Shown: positions 25,169 to 34,778, counted from the first letter of the stretch. The stretch is DNA of 64,000 nt from Ardenticatenaceae bacterium (GCA_020634455.1 JACKBQ010000001.1:1488001-1552000); one strand, 5' to 3'. Program-made: numbers and translations. The notes: a model not told the origin generated them from the sequence alone.

Positions 25169-25951
25169 CTAATAAACCTCTGGCCGACGGTCGGTAAAGA
25201 CGGGGATTTTGACGCGAACGGCGTTTACCTGAGCAATATCAATTTCGGCCGTGCCCAACATTTCCCCCTCGCCCAACTCAATCACCGCTTCCCCCCACGG
25301 GTCCAAAATACAGGAATGCCCAAAAAAGTCGGTGCCCTTGCTGTTGCCCACGCGGTTGCAAGCCACCACAAACATCTGGTTTTCGATGGCGCGGGCGCGG
25401 AGCAGCGTACGCCAATGGGCCAGGCGCGGGTGCGGCCACTCGGCGGGCACAAACACCACCTGTGCCCCGGCCAGCGCGTACCGGCGGAACAGTTCCGGAA
25501 AGCGCAAATCGTAGCAGATGGTTAGCCCCGCTTTGCCCCAATCGGCCTCAACCAGCGTTGGCGTAGCGCCAGCGGTGAGAAACTGTTCTTCCTGCATCAG
25601 CCGGAAGAGGTGCAATTTGCTGTACTCGCCCAGGGAACGGCCGTATCCATCAAAATAAACGGCCGTGTTGCCAAACTGCCCCTCCCCCAACAACGACAAG
25701 CAAGACCCCAAAATCCCAATCTGATATTCTTTGGCCAGCGCCGCCACCTGGGCAAACAAGCCTGCATCCGTTGGCGTGGCATAACTGGCCGCATTCTCCA
25801 AATCATACCCCGTGGACCACAGCTCCGGGAAAACCACCAGGTCAGAACCGCGCCGTTTGGCCTCGGCCGTCATCGTTTGCACCGTTTGCCAATTCGTTGC
25901 CGGATCACCCAAATGCACATTCATCTGTCCCAAAGAAATTATCAGCTTCAT
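25169..25951 (-). CDS. Carbon-nitrogen hydrolase (nitrilase superfamily)
   Basis: 260 residues from the ATG at 25951 (GGAGG 6 bases upstream; a longer start at 25993 runs into a repeat). The Glu-Lys-Cys triad is complete: Glu in VFPELWSTGYD, Lys in YSKLHLFRL and Cys in GLTICYDLRFPELFR. These enzymes hydrolyse amides or nitriles; the closest well-known group by motif is the omega-amidase/NIT2-like and predicted-amidohydrolase branch. The specific substrate is not evident. It converges with the MNT gene. Confidence 0.88.
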   Translation of the reverse strand: MKLIISLGQMNVHLGDPATNWQTVQTMTAEAKRRGSDLVVFPELWSTGYDLENAASYATPTDAGLFAQVAALAKEYQIGILGSCLSLLGEGQFGNTAVYFDGYGRSLGEYSKLHLFRLMQEEQFLTAGATPTLVEADWGKAGLTICYDLRFPELFRRYALAGAQVVFVPAEWPHPRLAHWRTLLRARAIENQMFVVACNRVGNSKGTDFFGHSCILDPWGEAVIELGEGEMLGTAEIDIAQVNAVRVKIPVFTDRRPEVY

Positions 25952-25968
25952 TTGCCCTCCTTCGTAAA

Positions 25969-26022
25969 TAATCCTCCGGGAGGGTTGATACATGGCCTTG
26001 ACAGTGCCAGGAACCTCCCGGA
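25969..26022. repeat. AACCTCCGGGAGGTT paired palindrome, copy 1
   Basis: ATCCTCCGGGAGGGTT at the left and AACCTCCCGGAGGTT at the right, separated by about 25 bases containing TTGACAGTGCCAGG. The two halves are each palindromic and also pair with each other. Other copies: 40233-40285 and 51248-51312. Confidence 0.75.
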
Positions 26023-26050
26023 GGTTGGTTTCACATCAGAAAATCCAAAT

Positions 26051-26080
26051 TCAACAAATGTCAAATTTTTGGCTATAATA
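26051..26080 (+). promoter_or_regulatory. Possible promoter of the kinase gene
   Basis: TATAAT at 26075-26080 in an AT-rich stretch, with a weak TTCAAC-like -35 about 18 bases upstream. The transcript would have a leader of about 125 bases before the GTG at 26212. Confidence 0.4.
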
Positions 26081-26211
26081 CTTCTATTCGGGAAAGGTCA
26101 AAATAGAAGTTCGCAAATTTTACTTCCTATCCCGGCTATTTTCGCCATTTTCATGCCAGAAGCGAAATATAGCCCTGTAGCTGCACCATTGAGTCGTGAA
26201 AAGACAATCTT

Positions 26212-29200
26212 GTGAACAACCAATCTGACCTAACTGGACGCACCCTCGGCAAATATAAATTGTATAGTCGCCTGGGCACAGGCGGCATGGCTCGCGTGTA
26301 TAAAGCGTACCAGGCCAACCTGGATCGCTTCGTGGCGCTAAAAGTGCTGCACGCTTACCTGGCCGAAGAGGATGAGTTTATCGGCCGTTTTGAGCGAGAA
26401 GCCGCCGCCGTCGCCCGCATGAGGCACCCCAACATTGTGCAGGTTTTCGATTACGACATCGAAGGGGACAGTCGCTACATGGTGATGGAATACATTGAAG
26501 GCCCCACCCTCAAAGCCGAGCTGGATCATCGCGTGCTTGAAGGTACCGAATTTTCCCCCCAAGAAATCAGTCATATCATTACTGCCCTGGCCAACGCGCT
26601 GAGCTATGCTCACTTGCGGGGCATTATTCATCGTGATGTGAAGCCATCCAACGTCATGTTCACCCTGGATGGCGACGTGGTGCTAACCGATTTTGGCATT
26701 GTGCGCATGGTGGGGCTACCGCGTTACACGCTGACTGGCGTAGTGGCGGGTACGCCCACCTACATGGCCCCGGAACAAGCCAAATCGCTTACCATTGACC
26801 AGCGTGCCGACATTTACTCGCTGGGCGTGATTTTGTATGAGCTGGTTACCGGACGCACACCATTTTCTGGCAATACACCGCTAGAAATCATCAAAAAGCA
26901 TATTGATGAGCCGCTGCCGCCAATTGATCCTACCAAAAACGTTCCCATTGCCGTGGAGCAGGTCATTACCAAAGCGTTGGCAAAAGACCCTGAGGAACGG
27001 TTTCAAACGGCCGTTTCCCTTGCCAACGCCCTGCAACAAGCCCTGGGGCAAACGGCCGTCTCCCCCCACCACCCACAAATTCAAACATTGGCAACGGCCG
27101 TTTCTACCCCCACAGACCCCGCCACCCCCATCCTCTCCCCCACCTTCCAAATGCCAGATAAATGCCCCTACCGCGGCCTGTTCGCGTTTGGAGAAGAAGA
27201 TGCCGCTAACTTTTTTGGTCGCGAAACATTCACCCAGCGCCTCCTCGACGCCGTCGAAAAACAGCAACTTCTGGCTGTTGTTGGCGCTTCAGGCAGCGGC
27301 AAATCCTCCGTCGTGCTGGCCGGATTGGTCGCCAAACTGCGCCCCAACCCAGATTGGCACATCATCACCTTCCGACCAGGGCCACAGCCCTTTCAGGCCC
27401 TGGCCGCCGCCCTGGTGGCAGACCAAAACCCAGCCGACAGCGAAGGCCAACAGCGCCAGGCTGCCACCCAACTCGCAGAGGATTTGCGCACCAAAAAGAA
27501 CCTGCTCCTACCCCTTCTGCGCCAAATCCTGGCCGAAAACAACCCCGCCAAGCGGTTGCTGATCGTCACCGACCAGTTTGAGGAAATCTATACCCTCTGT
27601 ACCGACCAAACCATGCGCCGTGCGTTTTTAGACCTGCTACTAGAAGCGCTAGACATTGCCAACTTCCGCGATCTGCCCATTCTCAGCTTTGTGCTAACCC
27701 TGCGTACCGACTTTTTGAGCCAGGCGCTCACCTACCGCCCCTTCGCCGACGCCCTTCAACACGCCGACATCAAACTCGGCCCCATGACCCGACGCGAACT
27801 CAGTCTGGCCATTGCCAGCCCCGCCCGACGCTTTGGCCTGCTGTTTGAAACTGGCCTGGTCGCCCGCATTTTAGATGATGTGGGGGATGAACCGGGCAAT
27901 CTGCCACTGCTGCAATTTGCCCTGACCGAATTGTGGGAAAAAGCGCGTGAAGGGTATTTGACTCATGCCGGTTATGACGCTATTGGCGGTGTGGAAGGGG
28001 CGCTGGCTCGCTATGCCGACCGGGAATTTAATCAGCTTTCCGCCGCCGAGCGGCAGCAGGCACGGCGCGTCTTCATTCAAATGGTGCGACCCGGCGCTGG
28101 CACCGAAGACACCCGTCGCCTGGCCGAACGGAGAGAACTGGGCGAAAGTAACTGGCTACTAGTGCAAAAGTTAGCCGATGCTCGTCTGGTGGTTACCAGT
28201 TTGGCCCCCAACGGGCAAGAAACGGTGGAAGTGGTGCACGAAGCATTGATTCGTGGCTGGGGGCAGTTACGCGCCTGGATGGAGGAAGATCGGGCTTTCC
28301 GAGCCTGGCAAGAGCGGCTGCGGGCTGCGCTGCGCCAGTGGCAGATGAGTGAACTGGACAACGATGCCCTGCTGCGCGGTACGTTGCTGGCCGAAGCCGA
28401 GGGATGGCTGGCGGAACGGGAGTCATTTTTAAACCGAAACGAACGGTTTTTCATTGAGGAGAGCTTAAAGCTGCGAACGACTGAGCAACAGGCGTTGGAA
28501 CATGAGCGGCTGGAGCGACAGCATGCAGCGGCCCAGGCGCGCTTTGCCCGTCGGCTAAGTTGGCTTACAGGCGCACTGGTGATAGCCATTATTCTGGTGC
28601 TGATTTTTGCCTTAACCACCGTCAACAACAGCCAGATTGCGCAGGCCAATGCCGCTACCGCCCAAGCTAACGAGGCAACGGCCGTTTCCCTGCGGCAGGC
28701 GTCTGAATTTAGCCAGGCAACCTCTTTGGCAGCCGAAGCGGCGGCCCGTGCCGATGCAGCGCTACGCGCCACGGCCGAATTCACTGCTGATGAAGAGCGG
28801 GAAATTGCTGAGTTAAGCGCTCAGGATGCGATCGCTGCTCAGGAAACGGCCGTCTACAGCGCCAATGAACTGGTAACGGCCGTCTTCAATGCCGAAGAAA
28901 ACGCCCGCGAAGCAGAAAACCAGTCCCGCCAGGTTGCCGCCCGCGAACTGGCAGGCATTGCCACCGACCAGCTCAACAGCGACCCTCAGCTTAGCTTGCT
29001 GCTCTCGCTAGAAGCAGTAAATCTCACCCAATCGTTTGATCTGGCGGCCCCCGAATCGGCCGAGGATGCCTTGTTCCGCGCCATGCAATTTTCCCAGCTC
29101 CAGCGCATCTTTGCGGGCCATACCGAAGGCATTAACGATGTAACTTTTAGCCCAGACGGCCGTACGCTGGCAACCGTTAGCCAGGACGGCGAAGCAAAAT

Positions 29201-30981
29201 TGTGGGACGTAGCCACCGGGCAAGAAATTGGCGTTCTGTCTGGTCACGCCCGTCCGGTAAAGGCAGTTGCCTTTAGCCCGGACAGCACCGTTTTGGCCAC
29301 CGCCGGGGAAGATGGCTTCATCATTTTGTGGAATATTGCCACGCAAGATTTAATTACTGTGCTAAATGGCCAAGAAGGCACCGTGAACGATATTGCCTTT
29401 GCCCCAGATGGCGAGCGGCTGCTTGCCGGTTACGCCAGCAGTGCCCTTCGCCTGTGGGACACCGCCAACAGGCGCTCTTTGCTGCGGTTGTTGGGTCATA
29501 CCAGCAGCGTCCATGCAGTTGCTTTTAGCGGCGATGGGCGGCGCTTTGCCTCCGGTGGGGCAGACGGCCGTATCATCATTTGGAACGGTGATACGGGCGC
29601 ATCGCTCTTCTCGATAGAGCCTTTCATGGGCAACGATGGCCAGCCGATCCAGATTAACCGTCTCAACTACAGCCCCGATAATGTCCAACTACTGGCAGCC
29701 AACAGCAATGGCACGGCCACCGTCTGGAACGCCAGCGATGCTTCTCTGGTGTTCCGGGTCATCGGCCACGCCGTTGCACTGAAAGACGCGGCTTTTAGTT
29801 CGGATGGCAGCCTGTTTGCCACCGCCAGCAGCGACAGCACCGTAAAAGTGTGGAACGCGGCAACCGGGCAGGCTTTGTATACGCTCACCGGGCACACCAA
29901 TGAAGTTACGGCCGTAACCTTCCACCCCAGCGCCGCCCAACTTGTCACGGGCAGCAGCGACGGCACTGCCCGGCTGTGGCGCACTCAGGCGGGGCTATCG
30001 CCGCAGATTTTATCTGGGCACACGGGCAATATTTTGGCGCTGAATTTTAGTGCAGACGGCCGTTTCCTGGTCACTGCCGGGGCCGATGAGACGGCCCGCA
30101 TTTGGCGCACCGAAGATAGCGCCCAACTCATCGCCTTCACAGATCACAACAACATCGTTAATGATGCTGCTTTTGCGCCTGATGGCATGCTGCTGGCCAC
30201 CGCCAGCGACGACCAAAACGCCCGCCTGTGGGACATTGCCAATGACCAAATCAAGCTGCCGGTGATGGATCATCCTGCCCCGGTAAATGGCGTGGCCTTC
30301 AACCCGGAAGGCACTGTGCTGGCCACCACCGCCGACGATGGCATTTTGCGCTTTTGGAATCCGCTGGATAACAGTTTGCAACTGCGGCTGGAATACCAGG
30401 CAGGTCTTACCAAGGTGAGCTTTAGCCCGGATGGCAGTCTGGTGGCGGCTGGGGCAATGGATGGAACGGCCGTAATCTGGAATGTCGTCACGAATGAGAT
30501 TGTGCAAACGCTCGCGGGGCATGAGGGGTCGGTAGTGAATGATGTGGCGTTTAGCGGCGACGGCCGTTTGCTGGCCACCGCCAGCAGCGACGGCACGGCT
30601 CGACTGTGGGAGGTTGCCACAGGTGCAGCGCTGCGTACCTTTTCCGGGCACAGCGGGCCGGTGCTCAGTGTGGCCCTAAGCAACGATGGCTCTCGGCTGG
30701 CCACGGCCAGCGCCGACCGCACGGCCAAGCTGTGGGACACGGCCACGGGACAGGCACGGCGCACCTACCTGGGTCACACCTCCATTGTGAATGCGGTTGC
30801 TTTTGACCCGACAGACGGCCGTTTAGCCACAGCCAGCGCCGACCGCACGGCCCGCATCAACACCCTGGAGACCGTCTCAAATCTCTTCGAGCGAGCCAAA
30901 CAGCTGGTCACTCGCTCCTTGTCCCCCGATGAATGCACGCAATACCTGCGTGGCCGCCTCTGCCTGGTGTTTTCCCCGTAA
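26212..30981 (+). CDS. Ser/Thr kinase - nSTAND NTPase - transmembrane - WD40 protein
   Basis: 1589 residues. Residues 10-275 are a Hanks-type kinase: glycine loop LGTGGMARVYKAY, HRDVKPSNV, DFG in LTDFGIVRM, and APE in YMAPEQAK. Residues ~315-750 are an nSTAND1-type NTPase opening with CPYRGLFAFGEED and Walker A GASGSGKSSVVLAG. A charged helix leads to one membrane segment (LTGALVIAIILVLIFALTTV, ~785-805), then an Ala/Gln/Glu coiled coil, then about 13 WD40 blades (~965-1545, most ending in W-D/W-N) . The propeller would lie outside and the kinase inside if the membrane segment is real. A sensor with signal-dependent oligomerisation is likely. GTG start without a clear ribosome site. Confidence 0.92.
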   Translation: MNNQSDLTGRTLGKYKLYSRLGTGGMARVYKAYQANLDRFVALKVLHAYLAEEDEFIGRFEREAAAVARMRHPNIVQVFDYDIEGDSRYMVMEYIEGPTLKAELDHRVLEGTEFSPQEISHIITALANALSYAHLRGIIHRDVKPSNVMFTLDGDVVLTDFGIVRMVGLPRYTLTGVVAGTPTYMAPEQAKSLTIDQRADIYSLGVILYELVTGRTPFSGNTPLEIIKKHIDEPLPPIDPTKNVPIAVEQVITKALAKDPEERFQTAVSLANALQQALGQTAVSPHHPQIQTLATAVSTPTDPATPILSPTFQMPDKCPYRGLFAFGEEDAANFFGRETFTQRLLDAVEKQQLLAVVGASGSGKSSVVLAGLVAKLRPNPDWHIITFRPGPQPFQALAAALVADQNPADSEGQQRQAATQLAEDLRTKKNLLLPLLRQILAENNPAKRLLIVTDQFEEIYTLCTDQTMRRAFLDLLLEALDIANFRDLPILSFVLTLRTDFLSQALTYRPFADALQHADIKLGPMTRRELSLAIASPARRFGLLFETGLVARILDDVGDEPGNLPLLQFALTELWEKAREGYLTHAGYDAIGGVEGALARYADREFNQLSAAERQQARRVFIQMVRPGAGTEDTRRLAERRELGESNWLLVQKLADARLVVTSLAPNGQETVEVVHEALIRGWGQLRAWMEEDRAFRAWQERLRAALRQWQMSELDNDALLRGTLLAEAEGWLAERESFLNRNERFFIEESLKLRTTEQQALEHERLERQHAAAQARFARRLSWLTGALVIAIILVLIFALTTVNNSQIAQANAATAQANEATAVSLRQASEFSQATSLAAEAAARADAALRATAEFTADEEREIAELSAQDAIAAQETAVYSANELVTAVFNAEENAREAENQSRQVAARELAGIATDQLNSDPQLSLLLSLEAVNLTQSFDLAAPESAEDALFRAMQFSQLQRIFAGHTEGINDVTFSPDGRTLATVSQDGEAKLWDVATGQEIGVLSGHARPVKAVAFSPDSTVLATAGEDGFIILWNIATQDLITVLNGQEGTVNDIAFAPDGERLLAGYASSALRLWDTANRRSLLRLLGHTSSVHAVAFSGDGRRFASGGADGRIIIWNGDTGASLFSIEPFMGNDGQPIQINRLNYSPDNVQLLAANSNGTATVWNASDASLVFRVIGHAVALKDAAFSSDGSLFATASSDSTVKVWNAATGQALYTLTGHTNEVTAVTFHPSAAQLVTGSSDGTARLWRTQAGLSPQILSGHTGNILALNFSADGRFLVTAGADETARIWRTEDSAQLIAFTDHNNIVNDAAFAPDGMLLATASDDQNARLWDIANDQIKLPVMDHPAPVNGVAFNPEGTVLATTADDGILRFWNPLDNSLQLRLEYQAGLTKVSFSPDGSLVAAGAMDGTAVIWNVVTNEIVQTLAGHEGSVVNDVAFSGDGRLLATASSDGTARLWEVATGAALRTFSGHSGPVLSVALSNDGSRLATASADRTAKLWDTATGQARRTYLGHTSIVNAVAFDPTDGRLATASADRTARINTLETVSNLFERAKQLVTRSLSPDECTQYLRGRLCLVFSP

Positions 30982-31042
30982 CATGTCAAGATTAAACCGT
31001 TTTTTGACCGGAAACACGAACCCGTACCCATATCGAAATCAA

Positions 31043-31112
31043 GAAAAGGCTGGGCGTGGGAGCCTAGCCTTTTCTTTGGTTCTTTCTTTTGGGCAATGCC
31101 AAAAGAAAGAAC
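31043..31112 (+). terminator. Double hairpin after the kinase gene
   Basis: First hairpin GAAAAGGCT ... AGCCTTTTC (31043-31074) with a T-rich tail; second GTTCTTTCTTTTGG (31079-31092), 6-base loop, CCAAAAGAAAGAAC (31099-31112), a perfect 14-bp stem. They follow the kinase stop at 30981 and lie downstream of the converging Rhs-tip unit. Confidence 0.75.
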
Positions 31113-31174
31113 AGATGGGTTATGAATAACAAACCTGCGGCCAGCGAGGCGAGATGTTTGACACAAAATGATTG

Positions 31175-31498
31175 TTATTCTTTGTGTCCATCGGTTGCAT
31201 TATGTACATCTTGAAGGTTACCTAGATATATCGGCAACCCAAACTCTTCTCCTTTTTCCATTCGATGGATGATATTGTTTAGTTTGCTTCCAATAACTCC
31301 GTTCAGTTCAATATTTTCCCAAAATGATTCGGGAACTGTTATAATGTTGCCAACAAGTTCATTCTTTTTCACCGTGATCGTGTCAGAAAAATTATAAGAG
31401 TTAATGACGTATAAAATCTTATAAAAGATTTTATCTGCAGATTTTTTTTTATTAATTTCAATAAGAAATACATCATTATGGTGCATGATAAACCCCAT
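31175..31498 (-). CDS. Candidate immunity protein of the Rhs-tip toxin
   Basis: 107 residues, AT-rich, no recognised domain. It overlaps the end of the Rhs-tip gene by 23 bases and is read in the same direction. A small, unrecognised gene directly after a polymorphic toxin end is normally the immunity gene. No signal peptide, so it would act in the cytoplasm. Function is inferred from position only. Confidence 0.5.
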   Translation of the reverse strand: MGFIMHHNDVFLIEINKKKSADKIFYKILYVINSYNFSDTITVKKNELVGNIITVPESFWENIELNGVIGSKLNNIIHRMEKGEEFGLPIYLGNLQDVHNATDGHKE

Positions 31499-32336
31499 AT
31501 CCCCCCCAAGAACTTAAAAAATCATCCATTGTCATTGAATAAGAAGTTCCACTGTAAGGATCTAATATCCTTAGATTACCTGAAGTATTTATCCCGTTGA
31601 CTATTACTGAATGCTGAATGCTTGATCCATCAACTGCCATATTTGCCATCCAAGATCCAGTTCCAGACAAAGCAGTCACAACTTCCGGCGAATTGTCAAA
31701 ACCGCCTCCTATCCAAGTACCCGCTCCATTATCAATCCTATTCAAGACATCTGCAACAGATTGCACTGTAGCAGGACGGCCAATCAAATCGATCAACTCA
31801 TCTTGGGGAATGTCGATGCCTCTACTTGATAGAAGCATTTGCCCACAGGCTGAACTGCACGAATCACCAAATAATTGTCTGGCAATTTTTGAATCAAATA
31901 CTTCATCAATACGGTTCCATCCCGCACCTGCACCAGAAAACACCAAACTCGCTGCACAGCCACTTGGCCCTCCGGTTGCACAGCCATATAGTAAATCTGC
32001 TGCCTCAAAAACTGGCTTTCCTCCACTTACAAAACCAAGAATAGTCATATAATCATTTAAGCCGCCTGAGACTTTAGTGACACCACCATTTAGTGCATCT
32101 TCCAGACAACCTAAACTATCGCAGGTAAAACCCTGGTGTTTTTGCAGTGAGTAATTTCCATAATTCAGTAGAAAACTTTCAAGATCAGGATCAGTTAAGC
32201 ATCCTTCTATTTCACATCCATCGGTTTCTCGATGTCCCGTGGGATCAGTGAAGTTGACAGGATTATTGCGAACGTATGAATATCTATTGAAGCTTTGCGG
32301 GTTGGTGGGGTCTGGTACAATTGTGTCGGGAGACAA
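31476..32336 (-). CDS. Orphan Rhs C-terminal tip with papain/C39-like domain
   Basis: 286 residues from a TTG at 32336. The first ~35 residues are the end of an Rhs core (RWLSPDTIVPDP when read from just upstream, then NPQSFNRYSYVRNNPVNFTDPTGH), the point where a variable toxin domain begins. The rest of the Rhs protein is missing: a stop codon lies nine codons upstream of that motif. The variable part has Cys in SCSSACGQMLLSSRGI, His in IQHSVIVNGI and Asp in LRILDPYSGTSY, the order Cys-His-Asp of C39/papain-like peptidases. No ribosome site is obvious. It is a decayed or reserve (orphan) toxin cassette with an overlapping immunity candidate. Confidence 0.72.
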   Translation of the reverse strand: MSPDTIVPDPTNPQSFNRYSYVRNNPVNFTDPTGHRETDGCEIEGCLTDPDLESFLLNYGNYSLQKHQGFTCDSLGCLEDALNGGVTKVSGGLNDYMTILGFVSGGKPVFEAADLLYGCATGGPSGCAASLVFSGAGAGWNRIDEVFDSKIARQLFGDSCSSACGQMLLSSRGIDIPQDELIDLIGRPATVQSVADVLNRIDNGAGTWIGGGFDNSPEVVTALSGTGSWMANMAVDGSSIQHSVIVNGINTSGNLRILDPYSGTSYSMTMDDFLSSWGGYGVYHAP

Positions 32337-32531
32337 CCAGCGGTTCGTGTTTGGTTTTTAGAAATGCTTTTTTCCTGCAAAATGATCCAATCTAAAAGTA
32401 TGTTGCAGAGACGGCCGTTCTCTGCCACAATCCCCCGCGCAAAAAAATTTTTAGTGGCTGATGGTTAGTGGTTAGTCAACCACCAGCCACCAACCAGTAG
32501 CCCCTAACCACAAATCCTTCAGGAGTCTAGT
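32337..32531. repeat. GGTTAGTGG-word spacer
   Basis: The part 32452-32518 repeats GGCTGATGGTTAGTGGTTAG and then its complement-like CAACCACCAGCCACCAACCA and CCCCTAACCAC. It can fold into a hairpin upstream of the aminotransferase. One ACGGCCGT is at about 32410. Confidence 0.6.
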
Positions 32532-33692
32532 ATGAGTTACATGGCGCAGCGGGTGGCTGGCTTTGGCACCACCATTTTTACAGAGATGACCGCTCTGGCC
32601 AACCAGCACCAGGCGATTAATTTAGGGCAAGGTTTCCCCGATTTTGCTGCGCCAGATTTTATAAAGAAAGCGGCCGTTGCCGCCATCGAAGCGGATGTGA
32701 ACCAATATGCCCCGGCAAACGGCCGTCCTGCCCTGCGGCAAGCCATCGCCCAAAAAACGGGCACCTTTTACGGCATCGAGGCCAATCCCGACACCGAAAT
32801 TACCATCTTGCACGGAGCCACCGAGGCGATTTTTGCCACCATTTTGGGGCTGGTCAATCCTGGCGATGAGGTGATTGTCTTCGAGCCATTTTACGATTCG
32901 TACGTGCCCGCCATCCAGATGGCCGGGGGCATTCCCCGTTTTTACACCCTGCGCCCGCCGGAGTGGCAAATTGACGCCGCTGAACTGGCTACGCTGTTCA
33001 ACGCCAACACCAAGCTCATCATCATCAACACGCCGCACAACCCCACGGGCAAACGGTTTACCCAGGCAGAATTGGGGCAAATTGCCCAGCTTTGCCAGCA
33101 GCATGACGTACTGGCGATGACCGACGAGGTGTACGAGCATCTCGTCTTCGACGGCAAGCAGCACCACACGCTGGCCAACCTTCCTGGCATGGCCGAACGC
33201 ACGGTAATGATTTCCAGTTTGGGGAAAACGTTTAGCGTGACGGGCTGGAAGGTGGGCTGGACCATTGCGCCGCCGGAAATTACCAAAGCAATCTTCCGGG
33301 CGCACCAGTTCATGACTTTTTGTGGGGCAGCTCCCTTGCAAGAAGCGGCGGTTACGGCCGTTTCTCAACCCACATCCTTCTACACCGAACTAACCGACTT
33401 TTACGCCCGCAAGCGCGATTTTCTGCTGGACGCCCTCAACAGCGCCGGACTGACGCCCATCGTGCCCAGCGGCACCTATTTTGTGATGGTGGATATTTCC
33501 CATCTGGGATTTGCCAACGACGTGGCCTTTTGTCGCTACCTCACCACCGAAGTGGGCGTAGCCGCCATCCCCCCTAGCGCCTTCTACCACAACCCCGCCG
33601 ACGGCGCGGGGCTGGCTCGCTTCGCCTTTTGCAAAGAGGAAAAAACCCTGGCTGAAGCCGCCAAACGCCTGCAACGGCTAAAAACTGGCTAA
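32532..33692 (+). CDS. PLP-dependent aminotransferase, class I/II (kynurenine/methionine aminotransferase-like)
   Basis: 386 residues, fold type I. NLGQGFPDFAAPDFIKKAA is the substrate-binding N-terminal motif typical of the KAT / YbdL branch; INTPHNPTGKRF, MTDEVYEHLVFDG and SLGKTFSVTGWKVGW (PLP lysine) follow; the C-terminal Arg is in LARFAFCKEE. Members transaminate methionine, kynurenine or glutamine-type amino acids with 2-oxo acids. AGGAG lies 7 bases before the ATG. A CACAGAG repeat follows directly. Confidence 0.92.
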   Translation: MSYMAQRVAGFGTTIFTEMTALANQHQAINLGQGFPDFAAPDFIKKAAVAAIEADVNQYAPANGRPALRQAIAQKTGTFYGIEANPDTEITILHGATEAIFATILGLVNPGDEVIVFEPFYDSYVPAIQMAGGIPRFYTLRPPEWQIDAAELATLFNANTKLIIINTPHNPTGKRFTQAELGQIAQLCQQHDVLAMTDEVYEHLVFDGKQHHTLANLPGMAERTVMISSLGKTFSVTGWKVGWTIAPPEITKAIFRAHQFMTFCGAAPLQEAAVTAVSQPTSFYTELTDFYARKRDFLLDALNSAGLTPIVPSGTYFVMVDISHLGFANDVAFCRYLTTEVGVAAIPPSAFYHNPADGAGLARFAFCKEEKTLAEAAKRLQRLKTG

Positions 33693-33795
33693 GAATCTAT
33701 CCAAAAAAGCCACAGAGCAAAAAGAGGAACCTGAGAAATGAACCGTCGCCTCTAAGTTCTCTGTGAACTCTGTGGCCAATATTCAGACAGGCTCT
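33693..33795. repeat. CACAGAG/CTCTGTG dispersed repeat, copy 2
   Basis: AATCTATCCAAAAAAGCCAC at the left and CTCTGTGAACTCTGTGGCCA at the right; about 100 bases, very similar to 39442-39545 and to 17149-17245. GCCACAGAG pairs with CTCTGTGGC. Confidence 0.85.
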
Positions 33796-33812
33796 AAGCC
33801 AAGCCTTCGCCT

Positions 33813-34778
33813 CTACAGCGAACGTTCAGAATATTGCGCCGCTGCTCGCTGCAACTCAGAGCCGATTTGGGCACGCAGCCAGTTAGGAGCCAGCACTTCT
33901 ACCTGTGCCCCCCAGCTGCGGATGAACGGCTGCATCTCCTGCGGCTGGGCCACCTGCACATTCAGCACGCAGCCGCCATCTTCCGTTTTTTCCAGCTTTT
34001 GCGTGGGATGCCACTGCCGCTCGTGGATGTGGGGCGTCACTTCCGAGGTAAAGCGCAGCACCACCTCGGTAATCTCGCTGCCCGCCATGATGCGCCAACC
34101 AGAGGCAAGGTGGCTCTCCAAATCGAACGCTTCTGGCACGGTGAAGGTGCGGGTAAGCAAGGTAGCGCTCTCTAACCGATCCAGTTTGAAGGTGCGAATA
34201 TCTTTGGCCCAATCGTCGTGGCCGATGACGTAAATGCCGGAAGGTGTCGGTTCCAGAGCGTACGGTGCGATGACGCGCTCGCGCAGTTGCCCGCTGCGCG
34301 GCGAGCGGTAGCCAACGCGCACTTTGTGGCCTGTGCCCCACCCTTCGGCGAGGGCTTCCAGCACGGCCACTTGCCGCTGACCGTCGTTCAGGGTTTGCAC
34401 GCGGTCGGCCGCCCGCTTAAGGTGGGGGGAGATTGCTTTGGGCAAGGTGATAGCCAGCTTGCGCAGGGCGGAGGTGACGTGCGGATTGCGCTCATCAATG
34501 GTGCGCGCCAGCAGCAATCCGGCCAATGTCAGGGCGATTGCTTCATGAAAGGTAAGGTGGACGGTGGTGAGGTAGCGGGTGCGGTTGAGACCGAAACGGC
34601 CGTCTTTTTGCCAAATGGGTAAGCCTTGATCACACAAAAAGTCAACGTCGCGGTACACTGTGCGGCGGTCTACGGTTAACTTGTCGGCCAGTTCGGTGGC
34701 TCGTAAGCCATCTGGCGTTAACAGCAGCAGCTCTTCAATGCGGCGCAGCCTGGATGTACGAGAAGCGAGGCGAGACAT
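33813..34778 (-). CDS. WYL-domain transcriptional regulator
   Basis: 321 residues from the ATG at 34778 (GGAG 7 bases upstream; a longer start at 34844 has none). N-terminal winged helix: RTSRLRRIEELLLLTPDGLRATELADKL...DRRTVYRDVDFL. Central WYL domain: VRVGYRSPRSGQLRERVIAPYALEPTPSGIYVIGHDDWAKDIRTFKLDRL is seen in pieces, followed by a C-terminal WCX extension. WYL regulators sense ligands, often nucleic acids or nucleotides, and control defence or DNA-repair genes. The nearest defence-type gene is the orphan McrC at 36151. Confidence 0.92.
   Translation of the reverse strand: MSRLASRTSRLRRIEELLLLTPDGLRATELADKLTVDRRTVYRDVDFLCDQGLPIWQKDGRFGLNRTRYLTTVHLTFHEAIALTLAGLLLARTIDERNPHVTSALRKLAITLPKAISPHLKRAADRVQTLNDGQRQVAVLEALAEGWGTGHKVRVGYRSPRSGQLRERVIAPYALEPTPSGIYVIGHDDWAKDIRTFKLDRLESATLLTRTFTVPEAFDLESHLASGWRIMAGSEITEVVLRFTSEVTPHIHERQWHPTQKLEKTEDGGCVLNVQVAQPQEMQPFIRSWGAQVEVLAPNWLRAQIGSELQRAAAQYSERSL

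Noticed and set aside
30010..30651. 213-codon open frame on minus inside the WD40 region
   Set aside because: Shadow of the WD40 repeats; it only looks repetitive because the propeller is.
29100..30870. Regularly spaced repeats that could suggest a CRISPR or tandem array
   Set aside because: They are in-frame WD40 blades of about 126 bases with protein-level, not exact DNA, similarity.
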